Source of the DNA: Solea solea
Lineage: Eukaryota > Chordata > Actinopteri > Pleuronectiformes > Soleidae
DNA: 64,000 nt
Reading direction: 5' to 3'
NCBI RefSeq assembly: GCF_958295425.1
Contig: NC_081134.1
Location: forward strand, 6,570,054-6,634,053
Numbering within the stretch: position 1 is the stretch's first letter; each line of letters opens with the position of its first letter. Shown here piece after piece: positions 22,577 through 32,861 of this stretch. A model generated the notes under the pieces. That model made no database searches, was not told the DNA's origin, and saw nothing but the letters and a program-made list of their open reading frames with translations. The position numbers and the translations under genes were made by a program.

Positions 22577-25500
22577 TTAGGTACTGCACTCATAAAGTCT
22601 TAACCCTCAAAAAGCCCTTAACCCTTAGTGGTCACACAGTACGGAACTGTGCTGCAGGTGCACCCATGGTAAATTGCCGTGGGAATAATACACATCTCCT
22701 TATATGGACATCCTGGGTGTGTGTGTTTATAGGTCACATATTCAGGCTTTAAAATATGCGTTGTTTTTCCCGTCTTCGTATGTGTTGTTGAGTCAAAGTT
22801 ATGATTCATTTTATATCGCATTTCAAGTAGTGATGTAAAGTATCAATAATTGCGCAGAAGTCTTTTATTTGTATTTATAAAAATGACTCAAGTGAACTTT
22901 GAACTAAAGCATATTTAGAAATTTCACAAATTCTATGATTTTAAACATTTTGAGTATGTTTTGCTTAGGTGTGTTTGTATAGTTGGTGAAAATGAAAATC
23001 ATCAGATTGTCTAGGTTGTGCTGAAATGAAGGAAAAAAAGACTTCTAAGAAGGTTCAGGACCAGACAAAATGTCCTCACTTTCCCCAAAATGTCCCAGTT
23101 TCCTAGGGTTAATGTGTTTTTTTCAGCCTTACAGTCAATCTTTTTTTTCCCCCCGTAGTTGTCCCTCTTACTCCATAACCATCTCTAAATTCTGAAACCT
23201 AATCCTTATCCTTACTTAAAGCTAAACCTAACCAGTAGTTGTTTGCAAGGGTCGACCAAAATGTGTTTCGTTATCATGTGTTTCCTGTGCATCTGGACAT
23301 ATGGCTTTTATGACTCTAACGTCATGCAACACCAAATGAAGTCTCTAGAGAACGATTCAGCGTTGACTCTCTTGATGTTCTGTCCTTTTGTTGTGTCTGT
23401 CAGTTATTGTGACTGAGCAAACGTCTAAAATGCACTCACAGTCTTCATTTGAAATACTCGCTGTTGGGTTTGTTTGTTTTTGTGCCTCGCTGTGCCAAAT
23501 TAGAAACAGGCTTACATGCTCGTATGTAGCCAAAGTCAAGAACAGTTGCCTTTGCTGTGCCATTGAATGCTCATATGCAGACTTAACAAAAATAAACACA
23601 AGCTATTTCTGGGTCATTATTTGTCAAGGAAGGAAGCTTAAATTATTATTTTTTTCGTTGTTGTTTGTTTATAATCATGCTATTTTTACATTAAATACAT
23701 TTGCATGTTTAGCACACAGACCAGAAAGTGCATCAGTCCTCTCCATAATACTTGGCATGAAAGTGAAAGTGAATTTCCCAAAATGTTGAACAAATTATGT
23801 AAACCAAACAAGAGATTATGTTTTTACCCCAGAGTTTGAAACACAACGACATGTTTACTGACCAGGGGCTCTTTGGTTTTGACCAGACTGACAATTTTGA
23901 CCGAATCTTCCTCCTCCAGTGCGTCATCAGGTACCGGTGGCAGAGTTGGCTCAAATTCCCTGTGCGCTACAGCGTCATGGACAGACAGGAGACTCTGTGA
24001 GGGAAACAGAGAAGCGGTGGTTGCTTTTGGAATCAGACATGTCACATTTCAATTTGATTTAGATGAACTATTTCCTCTGAAAGATATTACACTTACAATT
24101 TGATTGTGATGTATATTTTTGTGAGTCAAGCTTCGGTTTAATGTTCGCTGTGAAATAGATTTAAAATGTGATGGAGCGTGACTACATCAATCTTGAAGGA
24201 CAAAACTGTTATTGTATTTCATATCCGTCCACTGGACTCCACCAGTGCGTTACCTTACACTGCACAGTGCACTTTACACTTCACTTCACTAGTGCAATTC
24301 TTACACATAATATTGTGTATTTAATCTCAGAATTGACATTTTTTTTGCTGCTACAGAGTGAACATGTGTGTGATTATGTATGTATGCTCTTACTATTATG
24401 TGATTGTACTGTATGTATACAGTACATGTTCTTTTTACAGTTCTTTTCTGTTATTTATGTACATTGTTCATGCTAAGGGGACGTTATTTCATTCATGTCT
24501 GTACACTTATCTTCTTGTTACATAAGACACCAGTGAAATATATTATGATACCGGGACGAGAACATAGAAGATGAGCATTGCTTCTATTTATGTACTCATA
24601 ATAGAACATATAGGCCTAGAATATAAGACAATAAAATGTTGGCAATTATCACAAAAAGCTATGACTGTGTTAAAAAAAGAAGAAGAAAAAGAACAGGGCC
24701 CTCCTGTAAGAAAAAAAAAAAATCAGAGTGAGTCGTCTTTCAACTCGTAGGCTGTGAGTATGATTCCCTAAAAGCCGATGTGTCCTTGGGCAAGACACTT
24801 AACAATTTACAATATTAGCTTGAAGAAAATGATGCTTTGTACAGAAAAACATTTTCAATACCTTTAGAGTACGCTCAATAAAATGGATATTGGTGAGTTG
24901 ATTCTAAAGCTGCTGTTAAAGTCAGCATTGGGAACAAGTACCGATGTAATCAAGTCCACACTACACAAGTTTAAAAGGCCTGTACTTAAAGAGGAATATC
25001 ATTGGTTCTTGTTGACTAATTAAGGGTGATATGAGTGAATGAGAGTGACTACTTTGGCCGGCCTACTATGACTGAATCCAAACACAGCTCTTTCTTCTGC
25101 AGTTCTGCCAGGGCCACCAAGCCAAGTTTGATTTACTGTAGGTTCGAACACACTGCCAGCCTGTTGGCCACCTGAGTGCAACTGCCCCCCCACATCATAA
25201 CATTACAACTCTGGCTGCAGTTGTACTGGCTTTGCTGCTAAAACATCACAAATGTCTGAGAAAAAGTTCATTTCCAGTACAGGACTGTGAGTTATGAGTC
25301 AATTCCTCACCCAGACAAGTCATGGATTTTAAGTGTGTGTGTGTGTGTGAATGTTGTTTCGGTGTAAAAACCCAAGGTTTACAGATAAACAATATTTTGC
25401 ATAAACATTAATCTTATGCTTTGACCCTGATACAACCTTTCAAAAGTTATAAAACTATGGGTGGAATTACAGCATGAAGAAACAATGCACACAGGGGGAA

Positions 25501-28500
25501 ACATCTGCTCATTAACTTAATTTTAACAATCAACCAAATCATCTGTTGGTTAGTCTACTTGTTATCCCTGTGTCCATCAACAGTTGCTCTGCTCAGAAGC
25601 TGCCAACATGTTAGCAATGTGTCTCTGGCCACTTTCAGGAACAGGTTTTCAGAAAATAAACATTCTCTCACAGAATATTATAACCAGTGTCTCTCAGAAG
25701 TATGTGTTAGCTCCTGCACTGCGGCCAAGAACAAACAGGTCATTAGACTGTTCAAACAAACCTGTTAGTTCTCATCTGACTTCAGCTTCTCATTAAGAAT
25801 AGACACAAAATTCTGCAGCTCACTGGAAAACCATACACGGAGCGTATGTGTGTCTGAAATATGACTGTCAGCAGACCCGCAACACGCATTCGAATAGTCT
25901 GGGCCTTTCTACGCGAGTGAACACTAATAAACATAATTAGAGAGCAGATTTACTGCAGTGCCAGTGTGGTTCCTGGATGTCAGCACCTCCCAGCAGAACA
26001 GAACAGAACGGTGACGTGGAATCAGTTGAAATGAAATTCATAGGTGGATTAATGTGCCACTTTGTGTGACCTACAGGCTGACAGCAGGAAACATGCTGTA
26101 AGCCTTCTGATGTGTGAAGACACTCCGTTGGCCAGATGACTGAGCAGCATCGGGATAGATGTGATGAAGCAACACTGCATGGAAAATAACTAACAAACTA
26201 CAGTTGTTGTGTTAGTCATTTAAGGAAAATGTATTGAAAATAGGTCATTTCACTGTTAATGATCATCTCAGACTGAAGTCGAGGGCAGGAAAACTTAATT
26301 ATGTTTTTGCTTGAAAACAGGACGTGCTTCAGTCTGTGTGTGTGTTTGTGTGTGTGGTCCAGGTATTACTAATGTTGTGGCGACCAAAATCTGTTCACAC
26401 AGTCACATTATGGGGACTTTTCTTCCTTATGGGGACAAAAAAAGCAAGTCCCCATAATGTAAATGACTTAATTTTAAAATTTAGACATGTTTTAAAGGTT
26501 AGGGTTCGGTGGTTCAGGATTAGGATTAGGCCAGTGGTAATTATGGTTAAGGTCCGAGGTCAATGCAATGTCCTCCAGTGTCTTGGAAACCTGATCGTGT
26601 GTGTGTGTGTGTAAACTTAACCTTGAGGTGAAATGTGTTGAATTTCGGACATTTTTTGTTTCTTCCAAATTTAGACTTCTGTCTCTTTAACAACAATTGA
26701 AACATTATTTTCATCAGTGAAACAAGTGCAGAAATGTCAGGTAACGGTTGTAGTATTTAGTGTAATAAGTGTTCACTGTGGACTCACAGAGAAAAGCTGA
26801 TAACATCACTCAACAGCAACAAGACTTTTGTGAATTTAAGAATATATCAAAAGAATATCCCTCTATTTATAATGTTTGTGCAAACGCAAGCTACTTAATT
26901 ACTGGTTTAGTACATTTGCTGAATCTCATCAAAAAAGCAAAGAAAGTTTTTTAGCAAATATGCGTGTGGAGCTACAGGTGCACATCGTCTTCACCTTAAC
27001 GTAGGGTTTGGAAAAGAGAGCAACCAGCTCTTTGACTTCATCTCTCCAGCCTTGGTCGATCAGCTCCTTTACCAACTGGAGCCAGAGAGAAAGAAGAGAA
27101 GTGAGATTAGGAATACTTTCATATGTACGATGACCTACATGAAGTCTGGTTTGTTATCTTCTATATTGCACCAACTGAGAAGCAGACTGAGAGATAAAAG
27201 TGAAATTCAGCTTCAGACTGCAGAGCTGCTGGATTATCCCATAATGACCTCATTCACCTCCAATATGCTTTCCTTTACGTGAAGGTAATTATTTGCTTTC
27301 GGTTTTGTGTCTTTCAGCCACTGTTGGGGAGGTAAAAAAAACCCAACACACTCCTGGATGTTCAAGGCTACATGACAGCTGCAGTGACAGCTAAATCCGC
27401 AGCCTTGACTGTCCGCGGCAAGTGGAGAGGCAGCAAGTGACTGTGTGCAGTCACATATCTTGTCAAGCATATTACTATAATGACTTCTACTGCTTCAAGA
27501 TGTTGAGGCACACTCCAGAGACACAATGCATGAAGGTCATTAGTTTCCACTGTGAGCAAACAGAAGCCTTGCTGAGAGGAAACAGACACATGGTTTGGCC
27601 CCTCCAGTAGGTCCTGATGATTTAAGCCAGGCAGAGAGAGGCTGTCGAACCCAATCTGAAGCAAAAGCACTGAAGGGAGCGGGAGAGGATGGGGTAGATG
27701 TAGGCATGGAAACATGGCAGTCGCTACAGTGTGTATGATAGAGGGAGAAGATAAAGGGAAACAAGTGAAAAAGAAGTACAGAAAACGAAAAGGAGTCGAG
27801 ATAATGAAAAAGGAGTGTGGTTTGCTGATGGAGCGGAGAGTAAAGGTGTAAAGAAAAAAAAAAGTCGTTGTTTTGTTTTTTGTCCAGGAACGACAAAGGA
27901 AAAATGGTTGATAATTAAAATGGAACAAGTGAGATCAGGGAGTAAAAGGAAAGGAATGATTGATTGGTAATGGGAAATAATAAAAAAAAGAAATATGGGG
28001 ATCACATCTGAAGCCACTTTGAGTCACAGCTGTAGGGGGAATAGTCTCTGTCACTTCATCTTAAATCTGAAATTAATTGTATTCCTCAAGTCTGAAACAT
28101 TAGACGACACATGAAATGGTTTTAGCAGCCGCTTGCTCGCCACCGTCATTGCTGACCTCACTTCTGGAAATAAGATACAAAATGATATCTATTTAAGAAC
28201 TCTGGCTCTCCAGCGATAATATTTGAGGTGGCAGAATTTAGAGACAATATTTCATAATTCTGTATGAGGGAGTGTGTGTTCCTCTCCTGTACGGGGAAGC
28301 GTTTAAACAATGTAGGATCTGTTCCTCCTGCTGTCAATCTGTCAGCCTCTGTACTGTGTGTCTGTCTGCAAAAGATGTTTGCGGAGAGTCGCTTACATCC
28401 GTGGCCAGACTTGCTGCGTGCTCCTGGACAGGGACAAGGCTTCGCTTCTCAAAACACTTCAGCCGCTCGTGGATCTGTCAAGTTGGTAAAATATCATCAT

Positions 28501-29367
28501 AAAGTTTCTGTCTGCAGTACAAAGGTACTTACTGCAGCTTCTGCTATGAGCCAAAAAAACTGATACAATGCAGAAAAAGGCTAAGTACCATTAAACAATT
28601 TATAATTTAGGTTTTAGAAAGTTTTGTATTTTTTGATAGCTATGACATTTTGATTTTTCAATTAAAAAGTGCCAATATCAGTCCTTTCCAACTTATGGAA
28701 ATGTTTGTTTTTATTGCATCTCGAAGTTGATAATATTTCAATTAAAAAGTGGCAATAAGGAATTTTTAACTTGAAATTTCTCTAAAACTATACAGTAAAA
28801 ATGTCTGATTTACAGGACGGTTGTAGTCCTACATGTCCTGAACACAAACTTGTGTCCAGAACGTATGGAAAATGTAGTTTTTATGACATTGCAAAGTTAA
28901 TAATTTTTTGATTTAAAAGTGCAAATATGGGACTTTTAATTTAAAATTTCTCTAAAACTGTAAACAGTACATTTTAACATCATCAAATACAATTTGATGA
29001 TGTTAAAATGTATCGTGTATGTAATGAAACAGTAACATACACGATAACAAAAAGTTAATTTACTTTTTATGTTCATTAGCTACAACATTTCCTCACAAGG
29101 TAATTCATTGATTTAACAGGAACCTTTTTGTCTATCCTCGGTTACAATTACTTATAGCAAGACTAAGGACAGTGAGTGGGACTTAAACAAATGTAAAAGA
29201 AAAGAGGACGTGACTAAACATTCACAAATCACTGCAGTGTGCCTTCACCTTGAAGAGCAAGTGAAGCTTCTTCTCCATCAACATGCTGTGGAGGAACCTG
29301 TAGTCCTCCTCTCTGTCTGTGTGATTCTCTGTTCCAGACATCACGGATAAAAGCAGCCTGTACACGC
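10564..29367 (-). CDS. mpp7: MAGUK p55 scaffold protein 7 (MPP7)
   Basis: Mpp7 is a membrane-associated scaffold at epithelial junctions; in the family it binds DLG1 and LIN7 through its L27 domains and supports polarity. Seventeen exons join in one frame of 600 codons plus stop, lacking only the start exon: 29367-29249, 28474-28397, 27075-26995, 23994-23863, 21577-21496, 20671-20586, 20405-20328, 19813-19617, 19369-19311, 19091-19080, 18719-18675, 15999-15826, 14173-14093, 13985-13892, 13813-13705, 11686-11543 and 10794-10564. Domain order is L27-L27 (exons 1-3), PDZ (exons 4-7, with EPLGATIKK and the [10 protein letters not shown] loop), SH3 (ALYDY-type [10 protein letters not shown]), a charged hook, then GK. 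The GK P-loop is degenerate (GPSGVGVSE, no Lys), as in MAGUKs, so it should not be a kinase. Similarity to human MPP7 exceeds that to MPP3 or MPP4. Odd points are the 12-nt exon, VPYTTR in GK and a C-terminal extension. It could be mpp7a or mpp7b. Confidence 0.95.
11306..11331. repeat. (TA)n microsatellite in mpp7 intron
   Basis: About 12-13 TA units inside the intron between the last two coding exons. Confidence 0.95.
13383..13436 (+). repeat. 3' fragment of the fish interspersed repeat
   Basis: This is a short match to the terminal part of the repeat at 7724-7982: CGACCCTCATGTGGAGG, then a GGTAGAAGATGAGTGATGG tail. It is a truncated copy in an mpp7 intron. Confidence 0.75.
19080..19091 (-). 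other. mpp7: 12-nt microexon in the mpp7 hook region
   Basis: On the minus strand a pyrimidine-rich tract ends CCGCAG, followed by 12 nt and then a GTACTG donor. In phase 1 it inserts Asp-Glu-Glu-Glu between exon 19369-19311 (ends KPP) and exon 18719-18675 (begins VVEDVDYG). The flanking exons share phase 1, so skipping the microexon also keeps the frame. It is therefore a natural candidate for alternative splicing. The resulting hook is strongly acidic just before the basic RRSFRLGRK stretch. Confidence 0.75.
19617..19813 (-). other. mpp7: SH3-domain exon of mpp7
   Basis: A single 197-nt exon encodes nearly the whole SH3 domain: FDYDP, the [10 protein letters not shown] strand, the WWQA motif and the AGLVPS strand. 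The acceptor is CTTAAG and the donor GTGGTC, the weakest donor of the gene. It ends in phase 2 and joins exon 19369-19311 to restore [10 protein letters not shown]. Confidence 0.95.
22554..22575. repeat. (CA)n microsatellite in mpp7 intron
   Basis: About 11 CA units after CTCTCTCTCA. Confidence 0.95.
22672..23048 (+). repeat. Dispersed repeat, copy A
   Basis: This copy is recognisable because a second copy lies at 50828-51180. Shared blocks include CTCCTTATATGGACATCCTG, TATAGGTCACATATTCAGGC, GAGTCAAAGTTATGATTCAT, GCAGAAGTCTTTT and AAACATTTTGAGTA. No terminal inverted repeats or coding frame are seen. The family is not identified. Confidence 0.8.
24720..24812 (+). repeat. SINE-like fragment
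   Basis: The stretch contains the phrase GATGTGTCCTTGGGCAAGAC followed by ACTTAAC, a hallmark of a dispersed fish SINE-like family. The head is worn and no tail can be defined. Confidence 0.5.
26384..26612 (+). repeat. Dispersed fish repeat (GGGGAC / GGTTAGGG type)
   Basis: It carries CATTATGGGGAC twice in opposite senses, then an A/T spacer, GGTTAGGG-like units and CAATGTCCTCC, and ends in a (GT)n run at about 26599-26612. Similar phrases occur at 63840-63990. It is common in teleosts; I cannot assign a class. Confidence 0.6.
28618..28960. repeat. Degenerate tandem repeat in mpp7 intron
   Basis: About three imperfect units share TTTTTAT-GCAT, (A/C)AAGTTGATAAT, TCAATTAAAAAGTG-CAATA and AAATTTCTCTAAAACT. 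The best-matching pair starts near 28700 and 28861, about 160 nt apart. It is followed directly by two hairpins, entered separately. Confidence 0.7.
28969..29046. repeat. Two adjacent perfect hairpins
   Basis: Hairpin 1 has 19-bp perfect arms at 28969-28987 and 28993-29011 with a 5-nt loop (TACAA). Hairpin 2 has 12-bp perfect arms at 29011-29022 and 29035-29046 with a 12-nt loop. They abut and lie about 200 nt downstream, in mpp7 sense, of the first resolved coding exon. Confidence 0.9.
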
Positions 29368-29697
29368 CTGCGGGAGGAGGAAGAGGAGGAAGGAGGAGGA
29401 GCAGGAGCAGGACACACCCACACGTAAAAATGCACATGTACACTACATCAATGAGCAGTCCATATGTATATGTGTTTGACTTACGGAACAAGTTGTAAGG
29501 GGTTTAGAGGTGAGGTCAAGGATGCAAAGAGAGCGGTTGAAGGTAAAATTGAGGGTGTGAATTAAAAATAGACCCCACAGGGAATTAACAATGGTCTACT
29601 TTTATTTTTACTAATCCAGACCTTTTAATTATAGGGGCACAAAAAGTGAGTAAAAACTATGATACTCATATTTACATATGTGCACATCATACAGTAC

Positions 29698-29732
29698 CTC
29701 TGTGTTCTGTTCTGTTCTGTCAGGCTCCGCAT
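29698..29732 (-). CDS. mpp7: Candidate start exon of mpp7
   Basis: On the minus strand an ATG opens 11 codons plus 2 nt (MRSLTEQNRTQ) and ends at a good GTACTG donor. The phase does not fit the strong acceptor at 29368 but does fit the alternative GTACAG acceptor (exon starting 29357). Using both restores a complete frame of 608 codons plus stop. The AGAAC repeats inside it and the lack of family similarity in such a short peptide keep this tentative. Confidence 0.3.
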
Positions 29733-30870
29733 CCTCTTCACTCTAAGATATTAGAATACAAATCTTCTTAAACTTAAAGAGTATTCACGCTTCACATTTC
29801 CTTTGTATTTATCATTTAAGAGGAAGACTGGAGTCCTACACAGCAAAAGACAAATCATTATGTTTTTTTTTAAAAAAGTGATAAGTGAGATATTACTGCC
29901 ACCTAATGCTCATTTTCAACATTTCAACATTAAGACAATCCACGTTGCATATGATCAAATATCATCAGAAATCAGTCAGTAATCAGTGGTTTAATAAAGG
30001 CCTGTTCTTTCAGAGCCAGAATTGTTTCAGTAAAACTATACCACAACAGTAAAAATATAAATGCTGGATGTCTTTTCTTCAGATTTAACAGTTAACATAA
30101 TATGATTTGATCAGATTGTGTATTTCATTACTTGTAAATATATGAACGTACGCTAAAAAGCATCGATCAGTTCAAGTAAAGTTCATTTCTAGGACAGATA
30201 TTTTCCTGTTTCCCTTCATTAGCATGGCTACAGTACAAACGTAGATTGATTTTTCTTTATTAAATTATAAGATTTTGCAAAAAATAAAGTTGAACTAAGA
30301 CACATGCCAGTTCCATGAAGTTTAAAGTAGCATTAAAGCCCATGACAGAATCACAGAAAACTAAAACTGCACTCACCAAAGACTGTTCATTCCATTAGGC
30401 CCAGCTCAGTCGTGCCATAATGTTTAATATCTAAAGAGTAAGAGCTGCATTTGAACATCCACTTGTAAGGAAAGGTTGTTCATTGTTTGACTGACCAGAT
30501 TGTAAAAGTGACTGCCTCTTATTCAGTCGATATGTGTCAAGTTCTGACCTAAATCAAGCCAGCAGGCAATCAATACAGTAATCAAAGAGCAGCGGGCATA
30601 ATGCATGGAACAGTTCATTTTCAACACATGACAAACAATTGTTTTTCACACAGACGTGATGAAACAAAATGGCAGCACTTTGTTCTCTTTACAACACCAA
30701 TGTCATATCTGCAGACCACTTTGTGGTCAGAATAACAAACTATATTGTTTTGTGGAATCATACATAAAGATCGGTTTTCACCAGAGCCATTTGGTAGAGG
30801 CATTGGTTTCATTGCAGTTAGTTGATCTTAAAATTTAAAAAGGGTTGTCACAAAATCAGTGTTCACACAA

Positions 30871-31159
30871 GGTAACACTTTAGATTAGGGAACACATATT
30901 CACCATTAACTAGGTGCTTACTAACATGCATATACATAAGTAGCATACCAGGCCTTTATTAGTAATCATTAAACACGTATTAACACCTTAATCAGGAAAA
31001 ATCTTAATTCACGTCATAAAAGAGGTAGAATAAGGTTATGTAGAATAAGGTGTTAATATGTGCTTAATGATTACTAATAAAGAGCTAGTGTGTTGTTTAT
31101 GCATGTTAGTGAGCACCTAGTTAATAGTGAATATGTGTTCCCTAATCTAAAGTGTTACC
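30871..31159. mobile_element. 289-bp foldback MITE
   Basis: The element starts GGTAACACTTTAGATTAGGG and ends with its reverse complement. The two arms pair over roughly 120 nt each, with shared blocks such as ACTAGGTGCT, ACTAACATGCATA and TTATTAGTAATCATTAA, leaving a short centre. No coding frame is present, so this is a non-autonomous DNA-transposon derivative. I could not settle the target-site duplication, so the superfamily is open. Confidence 0.85.
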
Positions 31160-32284
31160 GAACACAATTATGACAATCCATGGACGAACAGAACAGCTAA
31201 CAGACAGACCAGGCCTGGCACCACAGGGTCACAACATGACTCAGCCCACTCATTGTATAGTTTGCCCTCTGTGTTCAAGCTTTGTGCATTGACAGAAAAA
31301 ATACTGAGAACAACAAAATAATTGTCTGTGGTACGTGCAGCTATGGGCCTGCACTGTCCTACTGAACACAGTGACGGTGATAGACAGAGCACTCAGTGTG
31401 GTTGCTCTGCTCGATGTTAAACCTCAGACCCTCTTTCCATTTTCTTTACCGCTGTAAGAATCCACAGACAGAAGGCAACAATAGGGAGCTGATGTAACAG
31501 TCAGCCAGAGTAAGAAAATAAGCCAGAGGTTGAGGACCATGGATAACTCCCTCTTTACCTCAATGAGGCCCCCAATCTCAGCCCCCTACTCCCACCTGTC
31601 CATCACCTGTCAAGAGACTTTTCTTCACTCATAATTCCATAACACCTGGCTCGGAAAACTCACAGCAAACACAAAAGACAACCTGTCTTATTTCCACCTC
31701 ACCTGTGCAATCCATTGAAGGGAGCCAATTCCTCTTTACTCCACTTGACCGTCTCTTTTCTCGCAACCCAATAAAACAGGTGTCTGCTCAGTGACGTTTA
31801 TCAAAACTGGCCCCTCGTAATATCATTCTATCTTTTCATTTTTGTTTTTTCACCTGCTATGTCCCCTCAAGTGCTGTCTTTTATGGACTCTGCTGTGTCT
31901 TGTCAGTGTGCATAATTAATTAATTCAAAAATAGGAGAAAGAGAACCACAAGCAGCAGTTTCTCTTTATGCCTCCCTTAGTTCATTTTGATGGAGAATCA
32001 TTCATAGATGTAAACAATATGTTGTTCTTTGCTACTTTTATTTTAATTATTAATTAGTTTATGTAAGTACCCTGCTGAACGTGTACTACCTGTCTCCAAA
32101 AACAAGTGTCATACACTCATAAAAGTCAAAAGTGCATCATCACAAATCATATGGAATTAAGTTAATATACACGTTCATTTAATTTAATTTAAAACAGCAA
32201 TACTTCCCTCGCTTGATTTTTGTATTCTATTTTTTGTATGACAATTTTAGCTGAACAAATAAATCCCACAACCGCACACCTAGC

Positions 32285-32420
32285 TTCGTTTTCAGCTGCG
32301 TCACGTTATCCAGAGACAACGCAGCTAATACCGGAAATCACGCTTCTGGTTTCAAAATAAAAGCCCAAACAGAGCAGAGCGAATCTCGCTGTCTTCATCA
32401 CACGTCACAATAACGGTATT
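32285..32420 (+). promoter_or_regulatory. wac: Probable wac promoter core
   Basis: About 450-570 nt before the wac start codon lie a CRE-like TGCGTCACG (about 32298-32306) and an ETS/NRF2-type ACCGGAAAT (about 32330-32338). Such sites are typical of TATA-less housekeeping promoters, and local CpG density is higher than in the flanks. The transcription start is not visible. Confidence 0.4.
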
Positions 32421-32861
32421 TTGTTTTTATTATGACAAGTACGAAAAATTAATATGACAAATTTGATGAATTGTGACAGTGTTATATAGATGACTGACAT
32501 GTTTGATGGTTTCACTTTGTATTTTGAAAATTGAAAGCGGAACTTGATTTTCGCTGGCTAAACATTACGGAGGAGGAGACCGTTCTCTCCGTTTCCTGCT
32601 GCGTCTCTGCTGCTGCTTTCTGATGAACTATATCGGTTGAGCCAATCGTACACAGTAACTACATGCTAGGTGATGCACTGAGGGTGGTTTTAAAGAAAGA
32701 CCACCCGCTATGCAGTGCTGGTACTCGGTGCACGGTGTGTAGGTATCTGTGTGTGAGGACAGCCCGGGGTGGAGACATCAGGAAGCTGAAGAAAAGAGAA
32801 GCAGACAGACAGGAGGCCACAGTTCCCCCTCACACACACCACACACATCACCTCGGCCTTG

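Larger units (their letters stand above)
20328..23994 (-). other. mpp7: PDZ-domain exons of mpp7
   Basis: Exon 23994-23863 carries a linker with the acidic patch [10 protein letters not shown] and the first PDZ strand ending at EPL. Exon 21577-21496 supplies the carboxylate-binding loop region and [13 protein letters not shown]. Exon 20671-20586 gives [14 protein letters not shown], and exon 20405-20328 gives the last strand VTFTIIP followed by a lysine-rich linker. All junction phases agree. The donor after EPL is GTCAGT. Confidence 0.93.
28397..29367 (-). other. mpp7: L27-domain exons of mpp7
   Basis: Exon 29367-29249 encodes the YRLL...[11 protein letters not shown]...LHLLFK helices of the first L27 domain, and exon 28474-28397 continues with [10 protein letters not shown]. 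Exon 27075-26995 finishes the second L27 with a helix ending LFSKPYVK. The acceptor of the first exon follows a long minus-strand pyrimidine tract ending CCCGCAG (about 29368-29400), which is strong. A second possible acceptor, GTACAG, lies 10 nt inside the exon. Confidence 0.85.
29368..32860. other. Divergent interval between mpp7 and wac
   Basis: mpp7 (minus) and wac (plus) point away from each other, so both 5' ends lie in or near this 3.5 kb. It should contain the mpp7 start exon (a candidate is 29732-29698) and the wac 5' UTR. It also holds a 289-bp foldback element at 30871-31159. I see no other gene. Confidence 0.7.

Noticed and set aside
23388..23789. 133-codon plus-strand frame
   Set aside because: It lies antisense in an mpp7 intron, is cysteine/phenylalanine-rich with no recognisable domain, and has no splice or promoter support.
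27368..27928. 186-codon minus-strand frame
   Set aside because: It is a Phe/Ser/Leu/His-rich read of purine-rich plus-strand DNA in an mpp7 intron, with no domain, no splice support and overlapping alternative frames.
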